DNA of 64,000 bases from an uncultured Cytophagales bacterium (lineage in GTDB: Bacteria; Bacteroidota; Bacteroidia; Cytophagales; Cyclobacteriaceae): contig CAJXNP010000010.1 in assembly GCA_913057175.1 (NCBI GenBank), forward strand, positions 231,389 to 295,388, written 5' to 3'. The position numbers and the translations under genes are program-made. The notes beneath the pieces were generated by a model that saw only the letters and a program-made list of their open reading frames with translations, was not told the origin of the DNA and did no database searches. Shown here one piece after another: positions 1-8,124 of the stretch. Position 1 is the stretch's first letter. The number at the start of each line of letters is the position of its first letter.

Positions 1-144
1 GAATACTTAAAATCCCAGGGGGTTTCTGAAGAAAGAATGGTTGCTAAAGGATTCGGGCAAAACCAACCCATTGCCAGTAATGACGATGAAATTGGAGGAA
101 GAGCACTAAACCGACGGGTAGAATTTGAGATACTGGAGGACTAA
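1..144 (+). CDS. OmpA-family protein, C-terminal fragment
   Basis: The open frame enters from the left edge and gives 47 residues ending in a TAA at 142-144. The peptide reads like the end of an OmpA/MotB peptidoglycan-binding domain: VSEERMVAKGFGQNQPIASN followed by the family's NRRVEF motif. The domain normally anchors an outer-membrane or periplasmic protein to peptidoglycan. Start and N-terminal domains are outside the window. Its stop overlaps the stop of the convergent DUF58 gene. Family call from sequence pattern; the full architecture is unknown. Confidence 0.85.
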   Translation, partial: EYLKSQGVSEERMVAKGFGQNQPIASNDDEIGGRALNRRVEFEILED

Positions 145-1484
145 ATCAATCCTTTTCCTTTTAGCTCCAGGTATTTATTGATCACATTGATGGAAAGATC
201 TTCAGGTTTTGTCAGGATGGTCTGGATACCGTGCTGCTGCAATTTGCTCGTCACAACCAGCTTTTCGTAGATCAGCTTTTTAGCAATGGTCGTGTTGTAG
301 ATCTCTTCCAGGTTATCTGCACTTTTATCCGAATATTTTTCCACTTCTGAGTTTTCGAAAAATATCACAACCAGCAAATGTCTTTTATTCAATTTTCGAA
401 GGATGCCAATATTTCGCTCTAACGCGTAGTCACTTTCAAAATTCGTGAAAAGAAAAAGCAAACTCCTCATCTGGATATGATTACCGATGTATTGATAAAG
501 TTTTTCATAGTTTGATTCGGCAAAATTGGTTTTCTCATTGTAAAGCAAATCCAATATTTTCCTTATCTGACTTTTGCTGCGGTCGGCTTTGAGCATCCGA
601 TCAATTTTATCCGAAAAAGTGATCATTCCGGCTTTATCATATTTTCTCAAAATCGTATTGGAAATTACGAGTGATGAATTGATGGCATATTCCAATAAAC
701 TCATTCCATTGAACGGCAGCTTCATTACCCGGCTTTTATCGATCACACAATAGATCTGTTGGGATTTTTCATCTTCGTAGTGATTGACCATCAATTTATT
801 GGTTCGGCTGGTTGCCTTCCAGTTGATACTTTGGTAATCATCGCCCATAACATATTCTTTGATGTGATCAAATTCCTGGCTATGGCCGATTTTCCTTACT
901 TTTTTTATCCCCTGAAACTGGTTGACGGTGGCAAAAGTGTTGATCTCGTATTGTTTCATTTCGACGATCGATGGATAGATATTGACCGTCTGACCGGCTT
1001 CCACCCTGTATTTTCTTTCCAGTAATCCGATTTTGGTCTTCAAATAAAGAAGTATATCCCCAAAATGGTAATCCCCACGAACAGTCGGTCGAATGGGATA
1101 ATCCAGCCTGACTTTTTTATGTGGCTTAAGTGTAAGGGAGATGGAAAAGTCCCTCACCTGAAGCTGATAAGGCAACTCGTCGATCAGGTTGACCGAAAGC
1201 GGACTATTCGATTTATTCAATAAGGAAATGCTGACTTTTTGCTCGTTGCCATTCGACAGGATCTTTGGAATGATCCTTTGCGCGACAATGTGAACCGCTC
1301 TGGGAAAAAGCATGAAAAAATCTGCCAGGCATATGACAAAAAATATTGCCAGCATCGCCTGTGCTACTGGCAACATGACCGAAAGTGAATATGAAACCAC
1401 AAAAAGGAAAATGACTCCTCCTCCCGTCCAAAAGAACCGGCTCGTCAGAAAAAGCTGTCGGAATATGTTAACGAGGTACTTCAA
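141..1484 (-). CDS. DUF58 domain-containing membrane protein
   Basis: 447 residues. Two hydrophobic segments lie at about 17-60, followed by a cytoplasmic/periplasmic domain and a DUF58 core with the signature EFDHIKEYVMGDDYQSINWK around residues 203-222, then a von Willebrand A-like fold rich in short strands. DUF58 proteins almost always sit beside a MoxR AAA ATPase; here the gene overlaps the end of the moxR-like gene by 17 bp, so the two are translationally coupled. It is the last gene of a five-gene leftward operon. The biochemical role is unknown; for MoxR/DUF58/vWA systems a chaperone-like or envelope-stress role is generally assumed. Confidence 0.9.
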   Translation of the reverse strand: MKYLVNIFRQLFLTSRFFWTGGGVIFLFVVSYSLSVMLPVAQAMLAIFFVICLADFFMLFPRAVHIVAQRIIPKILSNGNEQKVSISLLNKSNSPLSVNLIDELPYQLQVRDFSISLTLKPHKKVRLDYPIRPTVRGDYHFGDILLYLKTKIGLLERKYRVEAGQTVNIYPSIVEMKQYEINTFATVNQFQGIKKVRKIGHSQEFDHIKEYVMGDDYQSINWKATSRTNKLMVNHYEDEKSQQIYCVIDKSRVMKLPFNGMSLLEYAINSSLVISNTILRKYDKAGMITFSDKIDRMLKADRSKSQIRKILDLLYNEKTNFAESNYEKLYQYIGNHIQMRSLLFLFTNFESDYALERNIGILRKLNKRHLLVVIFFENSEVEKYSDKSADNLEEIYNTTIAKKLIYEKLVVTSKLQQHGIQTILTKPEDLSINVINKYLELKGKGLI

Positions 1485-2481
1485 TTTTATTGATTATATC
1501 TTTGATCACATCTTTGGTATCAACCCCTTCCAGGTCTCGTTCGGCTGAAAGGATCACGCGGTGATTTAAAACCGGGTAGGCGATAAATTTAATATCATCG
1601 GGCGTCACATAATCCCGTCCATGCATCAGCGCCATTGCCTTGCAGGACTTCATAATCGCAAGCGATGCTCTCGGACTTGCCCCTAGAAACAGGTCGGCAT
1701 TGTTCCGGGTATTAAAAACAATCGTAGCAATGTAGTCGAGTAATTCATCCTTTATATGGACTTTCTCGACTAACTCCTGGAATTTCTTCAGCAACTTAGC
1801 ATTGATGATCGGTTTGACATCTCCTTTAATTGTTTGCTCAAAATCTTCTGAAAAGCGCTTTAAGATGATTTTCTCTTCTTCCAGGACCGGGTAATTTACA
1901 TTGATCTTAAATAAAAACCGGTCAAGCTGAGCCTCCGGCAATTTGTAGGTTCCCTCCTGCTCGATCGGATTTTGAGTGGCGATTACCATGAAGGGATATT
2001 CCATCTTATAGGTCGTACCATCGATACTGATCTGTCGTTCTTCCATTACCTCAAAAAGAGCTGCCTGAGTTTTCGCCGGAGCACGGTTGATCTCATCGAT
2101 CAAAACAATATTGGAGAAGACAGGGCCTTTTTTGAATTCGAATTCCGTCGATTTTAAATTAAATATACTTGTGCCAATGATATCCGAAGGCATCAGGTCT
2201 GGTGTGAACTGGATTCTCGAAAAGTCGGATTTTATGGTTTGGGAAAGCAATTTTGCTGCAAGGGTTTTGGCTATCCCCGGAACGCCCTCAATTAAAATAT
2301 GTCCGTTGACAAAAAGCGATGCAATAAACAGATCGATCAATTGTCGCTGACCAACTATGACCTTTTTCACCTCACCTTTGACCGCTTCGACGTATTTCCT
2401 GAATTCGTTTATTTCTTCCTGTGAAATTTTGCTCGCCTGCGGATATGATGCTTCCGGTGAATCAAAAATATTATCTTCCAT
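1468..2481 (-). CDS. MoxR-family AAA+ ATPase
   Basis: 337 residues. Walker A region reads EGVPGIAKTLAAK (about residues 60-72), Walker B is IVLIDEINRAPAKTQAAL with the MoxR-typical DEINRA, sensor 1 is VIATQNPIEQEGTYKLPEAQ and the arginine finger region is LDRFLF. This is a full-length MoxR protein (family about 320-340). The ATG overlaps the last base of the preceding DUF4350 stop (TAATG arrangement). Family knowledge: MoxR ATPases act as chaperones for assembly of protein complexes, often with DUF58/vWA partners, both of which fit this operon. No target can be named from sequence. Confidence 0.95.
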   Translation of the reverse strand: MEDNIFDSPEASYPQASKISQEEINEFRKYVEAVKGEVKKVIVGQRQLIDLFIASLFVNGHILIEGVPGIAKTLAAKLLSQTIKSDFSRIQFTPDLMPSDIIGTSIFNLKSTEFEFKKGPVFSNIVLIDEINRAPAKTQAALFEVMEERQISIDGTTYKMEYPFMVIATQNPIEQEGTYKLPEAQLDRFLFKINVNYPVLEEEKIILKRFSEDFEQTIKGDVKPIINAKLLKKFQELVEKVHIKDELLDYIATIVFNTRNNADLFLGASPRASLAIMKSCKAMALMHGRDYVTPDDIKFIAYPVLNHRVILSAERDLEGVDTKDVIKDIINKIEVPR

Positions 2482-3710
2482 TATTTACAAGAGTTATTAT
2501 AATTATTGATTTGTCGATATAAATAAATCAGGTCTTCGCTTTTAGCAAAGTTGTTACTTGTATAAAAATTGTACTTATCTAAAATATGCCTGAAACTTTG
2601 CTCATCCACGCCTGTCTTTTGAGCTAATCGCAAAACTGTCTGATCGTCCTGGTGCTTATGAACAGGAATTTTGTAACGACTGTACAGCTGGAAAAGGAAC
2701 ATTTTCATCATAAGCTGAATGATCTTATAGTGATTCTGTTCTTTGAAATAAAGCTGTCCGATGGTTTCCGTAAACTCAATCGTAGAGTTTTCATTGGGTT
2801 CCATGAAAGGAATGTTTCTCTGCTTTCTTTTGGAATTGAGTAACAAAAACAGCAGGATAAGGGCCACCATGACATACCAGGCCCATTGAAATGATTTGTT
2901 ACTCAAAATATGTTTCAATGGGTTCTGAAATGCTTCGTCTCCCAATTCTGAAATATTCAGATAAGCATGCTTATCCCAATAATATTTATCGCCGGGAAGG
3001 AAAGCAAAAAGTTTGTTGGCATAATTCCAGTTGATACTGTCTGTCAAATAATAATTGGTTAATAATAACGGATTGGAATGAAAATAAAAGTATCCTTTAC
3101 CGTGTTTCGTTCGATAAAAATTGACTTCTTTTCCATCGACCCTTCCCAAATATTCGATGCTATCGTTGTGTGGCAATCCGTAAAAATATGGCCAATACGT
3201 TTTTGCCGTATCCGACAGACCATCATTAAATTTAAATGTGTAGCAATCCTCCATGCCAATGCAGCCGGTAAATTGATTGTCATATTCATCTTCCAGGTAT
3301 AGGTTTGATGAATCCCTTCCCATTGCCTGATCATAAAGGAGATTATCCATGTATTCCTGGGAGATAAATACATTGTTCCCATTTTTGACAAACCCAAGCA
3401 ATGTCTTTCTGTCATCTTCAGAATAATACGCTTGCTCACCAATGAAAATGTAATTCAAAACTTCCGTGCTATCCCATTGGAAATGTTTGAATGAACTCTT
3501 CGAATTGATGAAATCTTCAGGTTCGGTGGAGTTCTTTATCAGGTTATAAATGATATAAGTATCGTAGGGCTGCTTTTCATCCGTATCATACGTTTGTCGC
3601 CAGTGATATTTATCAAGCCCGTCTGAATTAAAATAGATCATCAACCCAATCAGGACGACTGCTACTCCACCAAGGATCCCGTACAATATGTTTTGCTTAT
3701 TGCTTTCCAA
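2481..3710 (-). CDS. DUF4350-like membrane protein
   Basis: 409 residues with a membrane segment at about 8-27, a large soluble domain, a second membrane segment at about 273-293 followed by basic KRKQR, and a C-terminal cytoplasmic helical domain. The pattern (one N-terminal helix, an extracytoplasmic domain with IFIGEQAYYSEDDRKTLLGF-like text, then a second helix) matches DUF4350 proteins found between DUF4129 and MoxR genes in Bacteroidota. It overlaps the upstream gene by 14 bp and the downstream moxR by 1 bp. Function unknown; the tight coupling says it works with the MoxR/DUF58 pair. Confidence 0.8.
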   Translation of the reverse strand: MESNKQNILYGILGGVAVVLIGLMIYFNSDGLDKYHWRQTYDTDEKQPYDTYIIYNLIKNSTEPEDFINSKSSFKHFQWDSTEVLNYIFIGEQAYYSEDDRKTLLGFVKNGNNVFISQEYMDNLLYDQAMGRDSSNLYLEDEYDNQFTGCIGMEDCYTFKFNDGLSDTAKTYWPYFYGLPHNDSIEYLGRVDGKEVNFYRTKHGKGYFYFHSNPLLLTNYYLTDSINWNYANKLFAFLPGDKYYWDKHAYLNISELGDEAFQNPLKHILSNKSFQWAWYVMVALILLFLLLNSKRKQRNIPFMEPNENSTIEFTETIGQLYFKEQNHYKIIQLMMKMFLFQLYSRYKIPVHKHQDDQTVLRLAQKTGVDEQSFRHILDKYNFYTSNNFAKSEDLIYLYRQINNYNNSCK

Positions 3711-4425
3711 CCTGATCGAGTGTGTTTTTAAATTCTACAAATTTGGGCTCCAGCTGAGAATAGATCTTTTCATCCATTTTGATATCCCCATACCAGGCCC
3801 ATTCAAATAACAGCGTTAGCTTTTCAAATTTCTTTTTGAATTCCTCATTGGCCAGTTCATAGAGGTATTCCCTGTTGGTCTTATTTTTATGCCAGTCAAT
3901 CAATTTTTTCTCTGAGAGATCTTTGATAATGGTAAGATAAAGTAGCCGAATGGCCTGCATAAAATCGCCTTCAGACAGGGTTTTTTTCAGAAGTTTATCC
4001 AAATCCGTTTCATGGATGTTTTCTTCGATATTCTCCAGGTTGATCCCTTCACTGGTGTATCGGACTTTCTTGTTGGTGACACCTGCATTCTTAAGGAACA
4101 AATACAAAATGACAAACAGAATAGCCACAAAGACAAGATAAATCAAAGGTTGTGCGATACCCGGAAGATTAATTACCCGGTTACCCGAACTGTTTTGCTC
4201 TTCATAAAATTCATCATCCGGCTTTTCACCTGCGGTTTTCTCGCCATCTCCTTGAAACTTATCTTTCTTTCTAAGCATGTCATGATCGGATGAATAATCG
4301 ATTCCCTCCTTTACCTCCTTCCAGGCGCTCTCGCTAAATTTTTCGGAAGATTGTCCGGCAACTATTCCTGAAAAAAGAAATATTATTACAGTCTGTAAAA
4401 TCAATATTTTTCTCAAACTCCTCAT
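3697..4425 (-). CDS. DUF4129-like protein
   Basis: 242 residues. A cleavable signal peptide (about 1-24, ending near VAGQSS) is followed by a charged periplasmic stretch, one membrane helix at about 92-113 (LIYLVFVAILFVILYLFLK) and a cytoplasmic helical domain containing DFMQAIRLLYLTIIKDLSEK and the FEWAWYGD motif, which resembles the DUF4129 end motif. The start overlaps the stop of the SpoIIM-like gene by 4 bp (ATGA). Found in the same operon position in many Bacteroidota. No known activity. Confidence 0.75.
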   Translation of the reverse strand: MRSLRKILILQTVIIFLFSGIVAGQSSEKFSESAWKEVKEGIDYSSDHDMLRKKDKFQGDGEKTAGEKPDDEFYEEQNSSGNRVINLPGIAQPLIYLVFVAILFVILYLFLKNAGVTNKKVRYTSEGINLENIEENIHETDLDKLLKKTLSEGDFMQAIRLLYLTIIKDLSEKKLIDWHKNKTNREYLYELANEEFKKKFEKLTLLFEWAWYGDIKMDEKIYSQLEPKFVEFKNTLDQVGKQ

Positions 4426-6230
4426 ACCAAAAATTTCTCAACTTTTTGTTTCAACCCGGCTGCAGAATGGATCTCTTCCAATGAATAATGGTTGATCGCG
4501 ATGGAAAGATAGACCATTGGGACGAGCAAGAATAGTAAAAAAGTAATAAACCAAAACCTGAGACTGCTCAGAATCCGTGAGACCGTTTCATATTCAAATG
4601 GCAGGTTCCATTGGAGAACTTCGGAAGCCCCCATAAAAACCGGTGAATTGAAAAATACGAATGCGATAAATGTCAAAATTATGGTCGCAGCGTAATTTCC
4701 CCACAGTCGACCCGCAACATTATTTAGCAATTGAAACGAATATCTGAATGCACCAAAGAAACCCTTGCCTGATTTCAGGGCTGTGATCATCCAATTCAAT
4801 GCGTAGGGCAGAATTACAAAGGCAATGATCCCCAATAAAACAGCTTCCTCCAGAAAAAAGACCAGGTTAACAATTAAAGTGATGGCGAATACGGATAAAA
4901 ATTCCGTAATCCTTTTTCCTGATGATAAGGGTAAGAATTGCTTTTCGCCAAACAACAACTGCGAAACAGAAAAGAAAACTGTCGCAATGGCAATAGAATT
5001 TAGAATGATCAAAAACGGAAAATCCGGATAGTTAAACAGCAGGCCGATATTGGAAAAAAAGCCATGGCTAATATACCCCAGGTTTTCATGCATGTAAAAA
5101 AAGTAAATGACCGGATACACGAATGAAAGCAATAATGTCGACCAGACAAATTTCTTTATGTTTTTGTGATAAAAAGCAAACGTAAAATTGAGGATCTCAC
5201 TCACATTGTTGATCTGACCGATCAGTTCTTTCTCACCTTCAAAATCCTTTTGAGCAGAACTGGTGGGCAATTCCGATCTTTTGACATCGCCTTTCACCCG
5301 AAGGGGGAGAATGATGAAATAATAAATAATAAATGAAGCCGATAACAAAATAATGGCTATTCTCAGAATATCCGGAACATCTGTGTACCTCGTCACAAAT
5401 GATTCAAGCAGTCCTGCCAATATAAAAATGGGTACCGTTCCAATGAATATTTTTAATGCCCTGACAGCAGATTCCTGGAAAGATTGTAGTCTCGTTAATG
5501 TACCAGGAAACAAAAGTCCTTTTCCAAAAACAATCCCCGCACCACCGGCAATCACAATGCTGGAAATCTCTAGTGTCCCGTGGATCCATATGGTGAGGAA
5601 AGATTCCAGGAATAATTCCTTTTCAACAAAGAAGTATTGGAAAGTTCCCAGCATGATTCCATTATAAATAAGTATCAGCAATGTGCCAAGGCTCAGAAAT
5701 ATTCCAAAAATAAATGTGCGGAATGCTACCAGAACATTGTTCCACGTAATTCCCAAAAACATATCCACCTGGTTCATTTTCTTATAAACCGCCATCGGGT
5801 CTCCACTCTCAATATTCTCCATGGTCATTTCAATATACTGATCACCCAGTATCAATTTGGAGAAATCCGGATCAATTACCGATGAAAAGACACCAATTGC
5901 CATGGCGAGTAAAAACACAATCAAAGAAATGAGCAGCTCATACCGCGACTGATAAACAATCGAAGGGAGTTCCTCTTTCCAGAAATTCAGGATATTCTTC
6001 CTTTTCGCCTTTTTGTTGATATATATTTTTTCAAAAATTTTTCGGGTGAGATTGTTGAGATAAGCCCGAACGGTGCGGTTTTGGTAAAATGTACGGGAAT
6101 ATGAAAGATCATCTGTCAATTGTATGAACAAATCGCTCAGCTCGTTGGGATCGCTGTTTTCCACCTGGATCATTCGCTCCAATTTTTCCCACTTTTCTTT
6201 ATTTTGTTCAATAAATTTTGATTCTTTCAT
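4422..6230 (-). CDS. Stage II sporulation protein M (SpoIIM)-like integral membrane protein
   Basis: 602 residues. The N-terminal soluble part (1-95) begins with a charged helix, QNKEKWEKLERMI, followed by a SpoIIM-type membrane domain (about 95-310) with IVFGKGLLFPGTLTRL and a glycine-rich GGAGIVFGKG stretch. A second half (about 345-590) holds several more membrane helices including FRYSFQLLNNVAGRLWGNY, giving roughly ten to twelve in total. Bacteria outside Firmicutes carry SpoIIM homologues beside RDD and MoxR/DUF58 genes, as here, unrelated to sporulation. First gene of the leftward operon and divergent from the RDD gene at 6303. Transport or membrane-scaffold roles are guesses. Confidence 0.85.
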   Translation of the reverse strand: MKESKFIEQNKEKWEKLERMIQVENSDPNELSDLFIQLTDDLSYSRTFYQNRTVRAYLNNLTRKIFEKIYINKKAKRKNILNFWKEELPSIVYQSRYELLISLIVFLLAMAIGVFSSVIDPDFSKLILGDQYIEMTMENIESGDPMAVYKKMNQVDMFLGITWNNVLVAFRTFIFGIFLSLGTLLILIYNGIMLGTFQYFFVEKELFLESFLTIWIHGTLEISSIVIAGGAGIVFGKGLLFPGTLTRLQSFQESAVRALKIFIGTVPIFILAGLLESFVTRYTDVPDILRIAIILLSASFIIYYFIILPLRVKGDVKRSELPTSSAQKDFEGEKELIGQINNVSEILNFTFAFYHKNIKKFVWSTLLLSFVYPVIYFFYMHENLGYISHGFFSNIGLLFNYPDFPFLIILNSIAIATVFFSVSQLLFGEKQFLPLSSGKRITEFLSVFAITLIVNLVFFLEEAVLLGIIAFVILPYALNWMITALKSGKGFFGAFRYSFQLLNNVAGRLWGNYAATIILTFIAFVFFNSPVFMGASEVLQWNLPFEYETVSRILSSLRFWFITFLLFLLVPMVYLSIAINHYSLEEIHSAAGLKQKVEKFLV

Positions 6231-6302
6231 GGTGGAATTAAAAAATAAATTTCTTTGTTTAAAAAATTATTCAACCCTTAAGCGGATTAAATATAGTTAT
6301 CT

Positions 6303-7031
6303 GTGAAATTAATCGATATAAATACAACCCAAAATGTAACCATTCAATATGAATTAGCCTCGTTAAAAGAAAGAATTTTTGCATACGTTGCCGACATGAT
6401 CATTTTGGGAACGGCATTATTTTTCATTGCCATGTTTGCAGGCATTGCTGCAGCAGGAGGCAATGCGGAAAACGTTATTTATATTGTCGCTTTTCCAATT
6501 TTCTTCTTTTACACACTGGTGGTGGAATATCTGATGAATGGGCAAAGTCCGGGTAAAAAATTGCAAAAGCTAAAGATCATCAAATTGAATGGCAAACAGC
6601 CGGAACTAAACGATTACATCATTAGATGGGCTTTTCGTTCACTGGATATTTATTTTTCGTCAGGCGCTTTGGCAAGTATTCTCATTGGCTCGTCCAACAA
6701 AGCCCAAAGATTAGGCGATGTGCTGGCTGGAACTGTTGTGGTGAAAATTAAAGCCAGTCATGATTTTAAAATTGAGGATTTGTTGAAAATTCAGAAGCTG
6801 GATGATTACCAGGTGACCTATCCCATGGTTAAAAACCTCAAAGAAGATGATCTGCTGATGATCAAAACCGTCATGGACCGGTACAAATCATTTCCCAACA
6901 ACGGCCATCGCGAAGCCCTTTTTTCGCTTTCCAAAAAGATTGGCGATCGACTTGAAATTTCGGATATCCCTCAAAACAGGGTAAACTTTTTGAATACCCT
7001 GATCAGGGATTATGTGATGTTGACGAGGTGA
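6303..7031 (+). CDS. RDD family membrane protein
   Basis: 242 residues. The RDD domain occupies about 15-155: an arginine/aspartate pair in KERIFAYVADMIILG, a second helix VAFPIFFFYTLVVEYLMNG, then the typical GQSPGKKLQKLKII and a third helix, ending in RLGDVLAGTVVVKIK. The C-terminal 90 residues are soluble and charged. It is divergent from, and shares its 70-bp promoter region with, the SpoIIM-like operon, the usual neighbourhood of this type of RDD protein. Specific function unknown; some RDD proteins have been linked to ion transport. Confidence 0.9.
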   Translation: MKLIDINTTQNVTIQYELASLKERIFAYVADMIILGTALFFIAMFAGIAAAGGNAENVIYIVAFPIFFFYTLVVEYLMNGQSPGKKLQKLKIIKLNGKQPELNDYIIRWAFRSLDIYFSSGALASILIGSSNKAQRLGDVLAGTVVVKIKASHDFKIEDLLKIQKLDDYQVTYPMVKNLKEDDLLMIKTVMDRYKSFPNNGHREALFSLSKKIGDRLEISDIPQNRVNFLNTLIRDYVMLTR

Positions 7032-7057
7032 GGAAGGTGTTTATTGTACTTTTCCAT

Positions 7058-7096
7058 AAAAAAAATGTCTGTTTCCAAGAAAAACAGACATTTTTT
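7058..7096. terminator. Bidirectional intrinsic terminator
   Basis: A run of A, then TGTCTGTTT, a 6-nt loop CCAAGA, AAACAGACA and a run of T. The stem is perfect and flanked by A and T tracts on both sides, so it can end transcription from the RDD gene at 6303 and from the leftward RDD gene at 7117. Confidence 0.85.
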
Positions 7097-7116
7097 ACAT
7101 CTTAATCTTTTATTTC

Positions 7117-7563
7117 TTAAGCATTTATTACGCGGGTGTCCGACAGGCTATCGTGCCAGCCTATCCCCTTTTGACCCAAAAATGAAAATGCTTCGAAAGG
7201 AATTATCCTGCTAAACGTTCTTCCGAAAGCTTGCCCCACCGAGATCGGGCTTCCGTCGACGTTGACCACTTTTGATCCGGTAATCAACTTACCGATTGTT
7301 TTACCTGTAAAGGCTTCAAAAAGACTGTAATAAATAATCCAGAGGCCTAAGGCAGCTACAATGATCATTCCTGTCATCTCGCTTTCTCCCATGTTTGATG
7401 ATGCCACTCCGAATATCAATGCATAACTTAAGCCTTGTACAATTATCCGGTCGATAACGTAATTTCCCAATCTTTTGCCTTTGCTGGCAAGGTTGTCTTC
7501 AATATTAAAAGGCTTGTTCTCCTGAACAAAACCCTGATCTAATAATTGTGCTGAATTTTCCAT
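7117..7563 (-). CDS. RDD family membrane protein (tandem copy 2)
   Basis: 148 residues consisting essentially of one RDD domain: KGKRLGNYVIDRIIVQGLSY (first helix with the R..D pair), a second helix IIVAALGLWIIYYSLFEAF, GKTIGKLITGSKVVN, and a C-terminal RIIPFEAFSFLGQKGIGWHD with DSLSDTRVI. It lies 24 bp downstream of a clear paralogue (7587-8036) that starts with nearly the same 17 residues, so the two arose by tandem duplication. Function unknown beyond family membership. Confidence 0.9.
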   Translation of the reverse strand: MENSAQLLDQGFVQENKPFNIEDNLASKGKRLGNYVIDRIIVQGLSYALIFGVASSNMGESEMTGMIIVAALGLWIIYYSLFEAFTGKTIGKLITGSKVVNVDGSPISVGQAFGRTFSRIIPFEAFSFLGQKGIGWHDSLSDTRVINA

Positions 7564-7586
7564 AATTAAAGTGTTTGATAAAAAAA

Positions 7587-8036
7587 TTATCTATCGTTGA
7601 TGACTCTGGTATTAGGTAGGCTGTCGTGCCATCCTATAGCCTGGCTTCCAAAAAATGAAAACGCCTCAAAAGGAATAAATCGGCTGACAGATCTTCCCAA
7701 TGCCTGTCCAAACGAAATGTTCTTACCTTCCATATTGACAACCTTAGTACCAGTGATCAACTTGCCAAGCGTTTTTCCTGATGATGCTTCAAAAATTGCA
7801 TAATAAAGGATCATGAGAGGATAAATGAGCAATTGCATTCCTACTAAAGCTCCCTCGTCGATGCCACCCATGACCCCAAAGAATACTATTACTGCAAAGT
7901 AAAAAACGATAATAGCGATCATATCAATAATGTAATTGGCAAATCGCTTTCCAGCTGAAGCAAGATTGCCCTCAATACTTACCGTTTTGTTCTCCTTAAC
8001 AAAACCCTGATCTAATAATTGTGATGAATTTTCCAT
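7587..8036 (-). CDS. RDD family membrane protein (tandem copy 1)
   Basis: 149 residues from the ATG at 8036, chosen because the protein then begins MENSSQLLDQGFVKENK, matching the start of the neighbouring paralogue (MENSAQLLDQGFVQENK); a non-ATG start at 8078 would add 14 residues with no counterpart. The domain pattern is the same as the neighbour: AGKRFANYIIDMIAIIVFYF, GKTLGKLITGTKVVN, FIPFEAFSFFGSQAIGWHD. The conserved GWHD and tandem placement suggest that the pair forms a hetero-oligomer or is dose-related; this is inference. Confidence 0.88.
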   Translation of the reverse strand: MENSSQLLDQGFVKENKTVSIEGNLASAGKRFANYIIDMIAIIVFYFAVIVFFGVMGGIDEGALVGMQLLIYPLMILYYAIFEASSGKTLGKLITGTKVVNMEGKNISFGQALGRSVSRFIPFEAFSFFGSQAIGWHDSLPNTRVINDR

Positions 8037-8124
8037 TCTAAAAAATAAATTGAATAACTGATTGATTAAGTCAACCAAGATAGATGATTGGATGAAGGTA
8101 AAACGACGAAAAAGGATGGATATC

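Noticed and set aside
3059..3442. 127-residue leftward frame inside DUF4350
   Set aside because: Shadow of the coding frame with Met/Arg/Ile-rich text, no domain.
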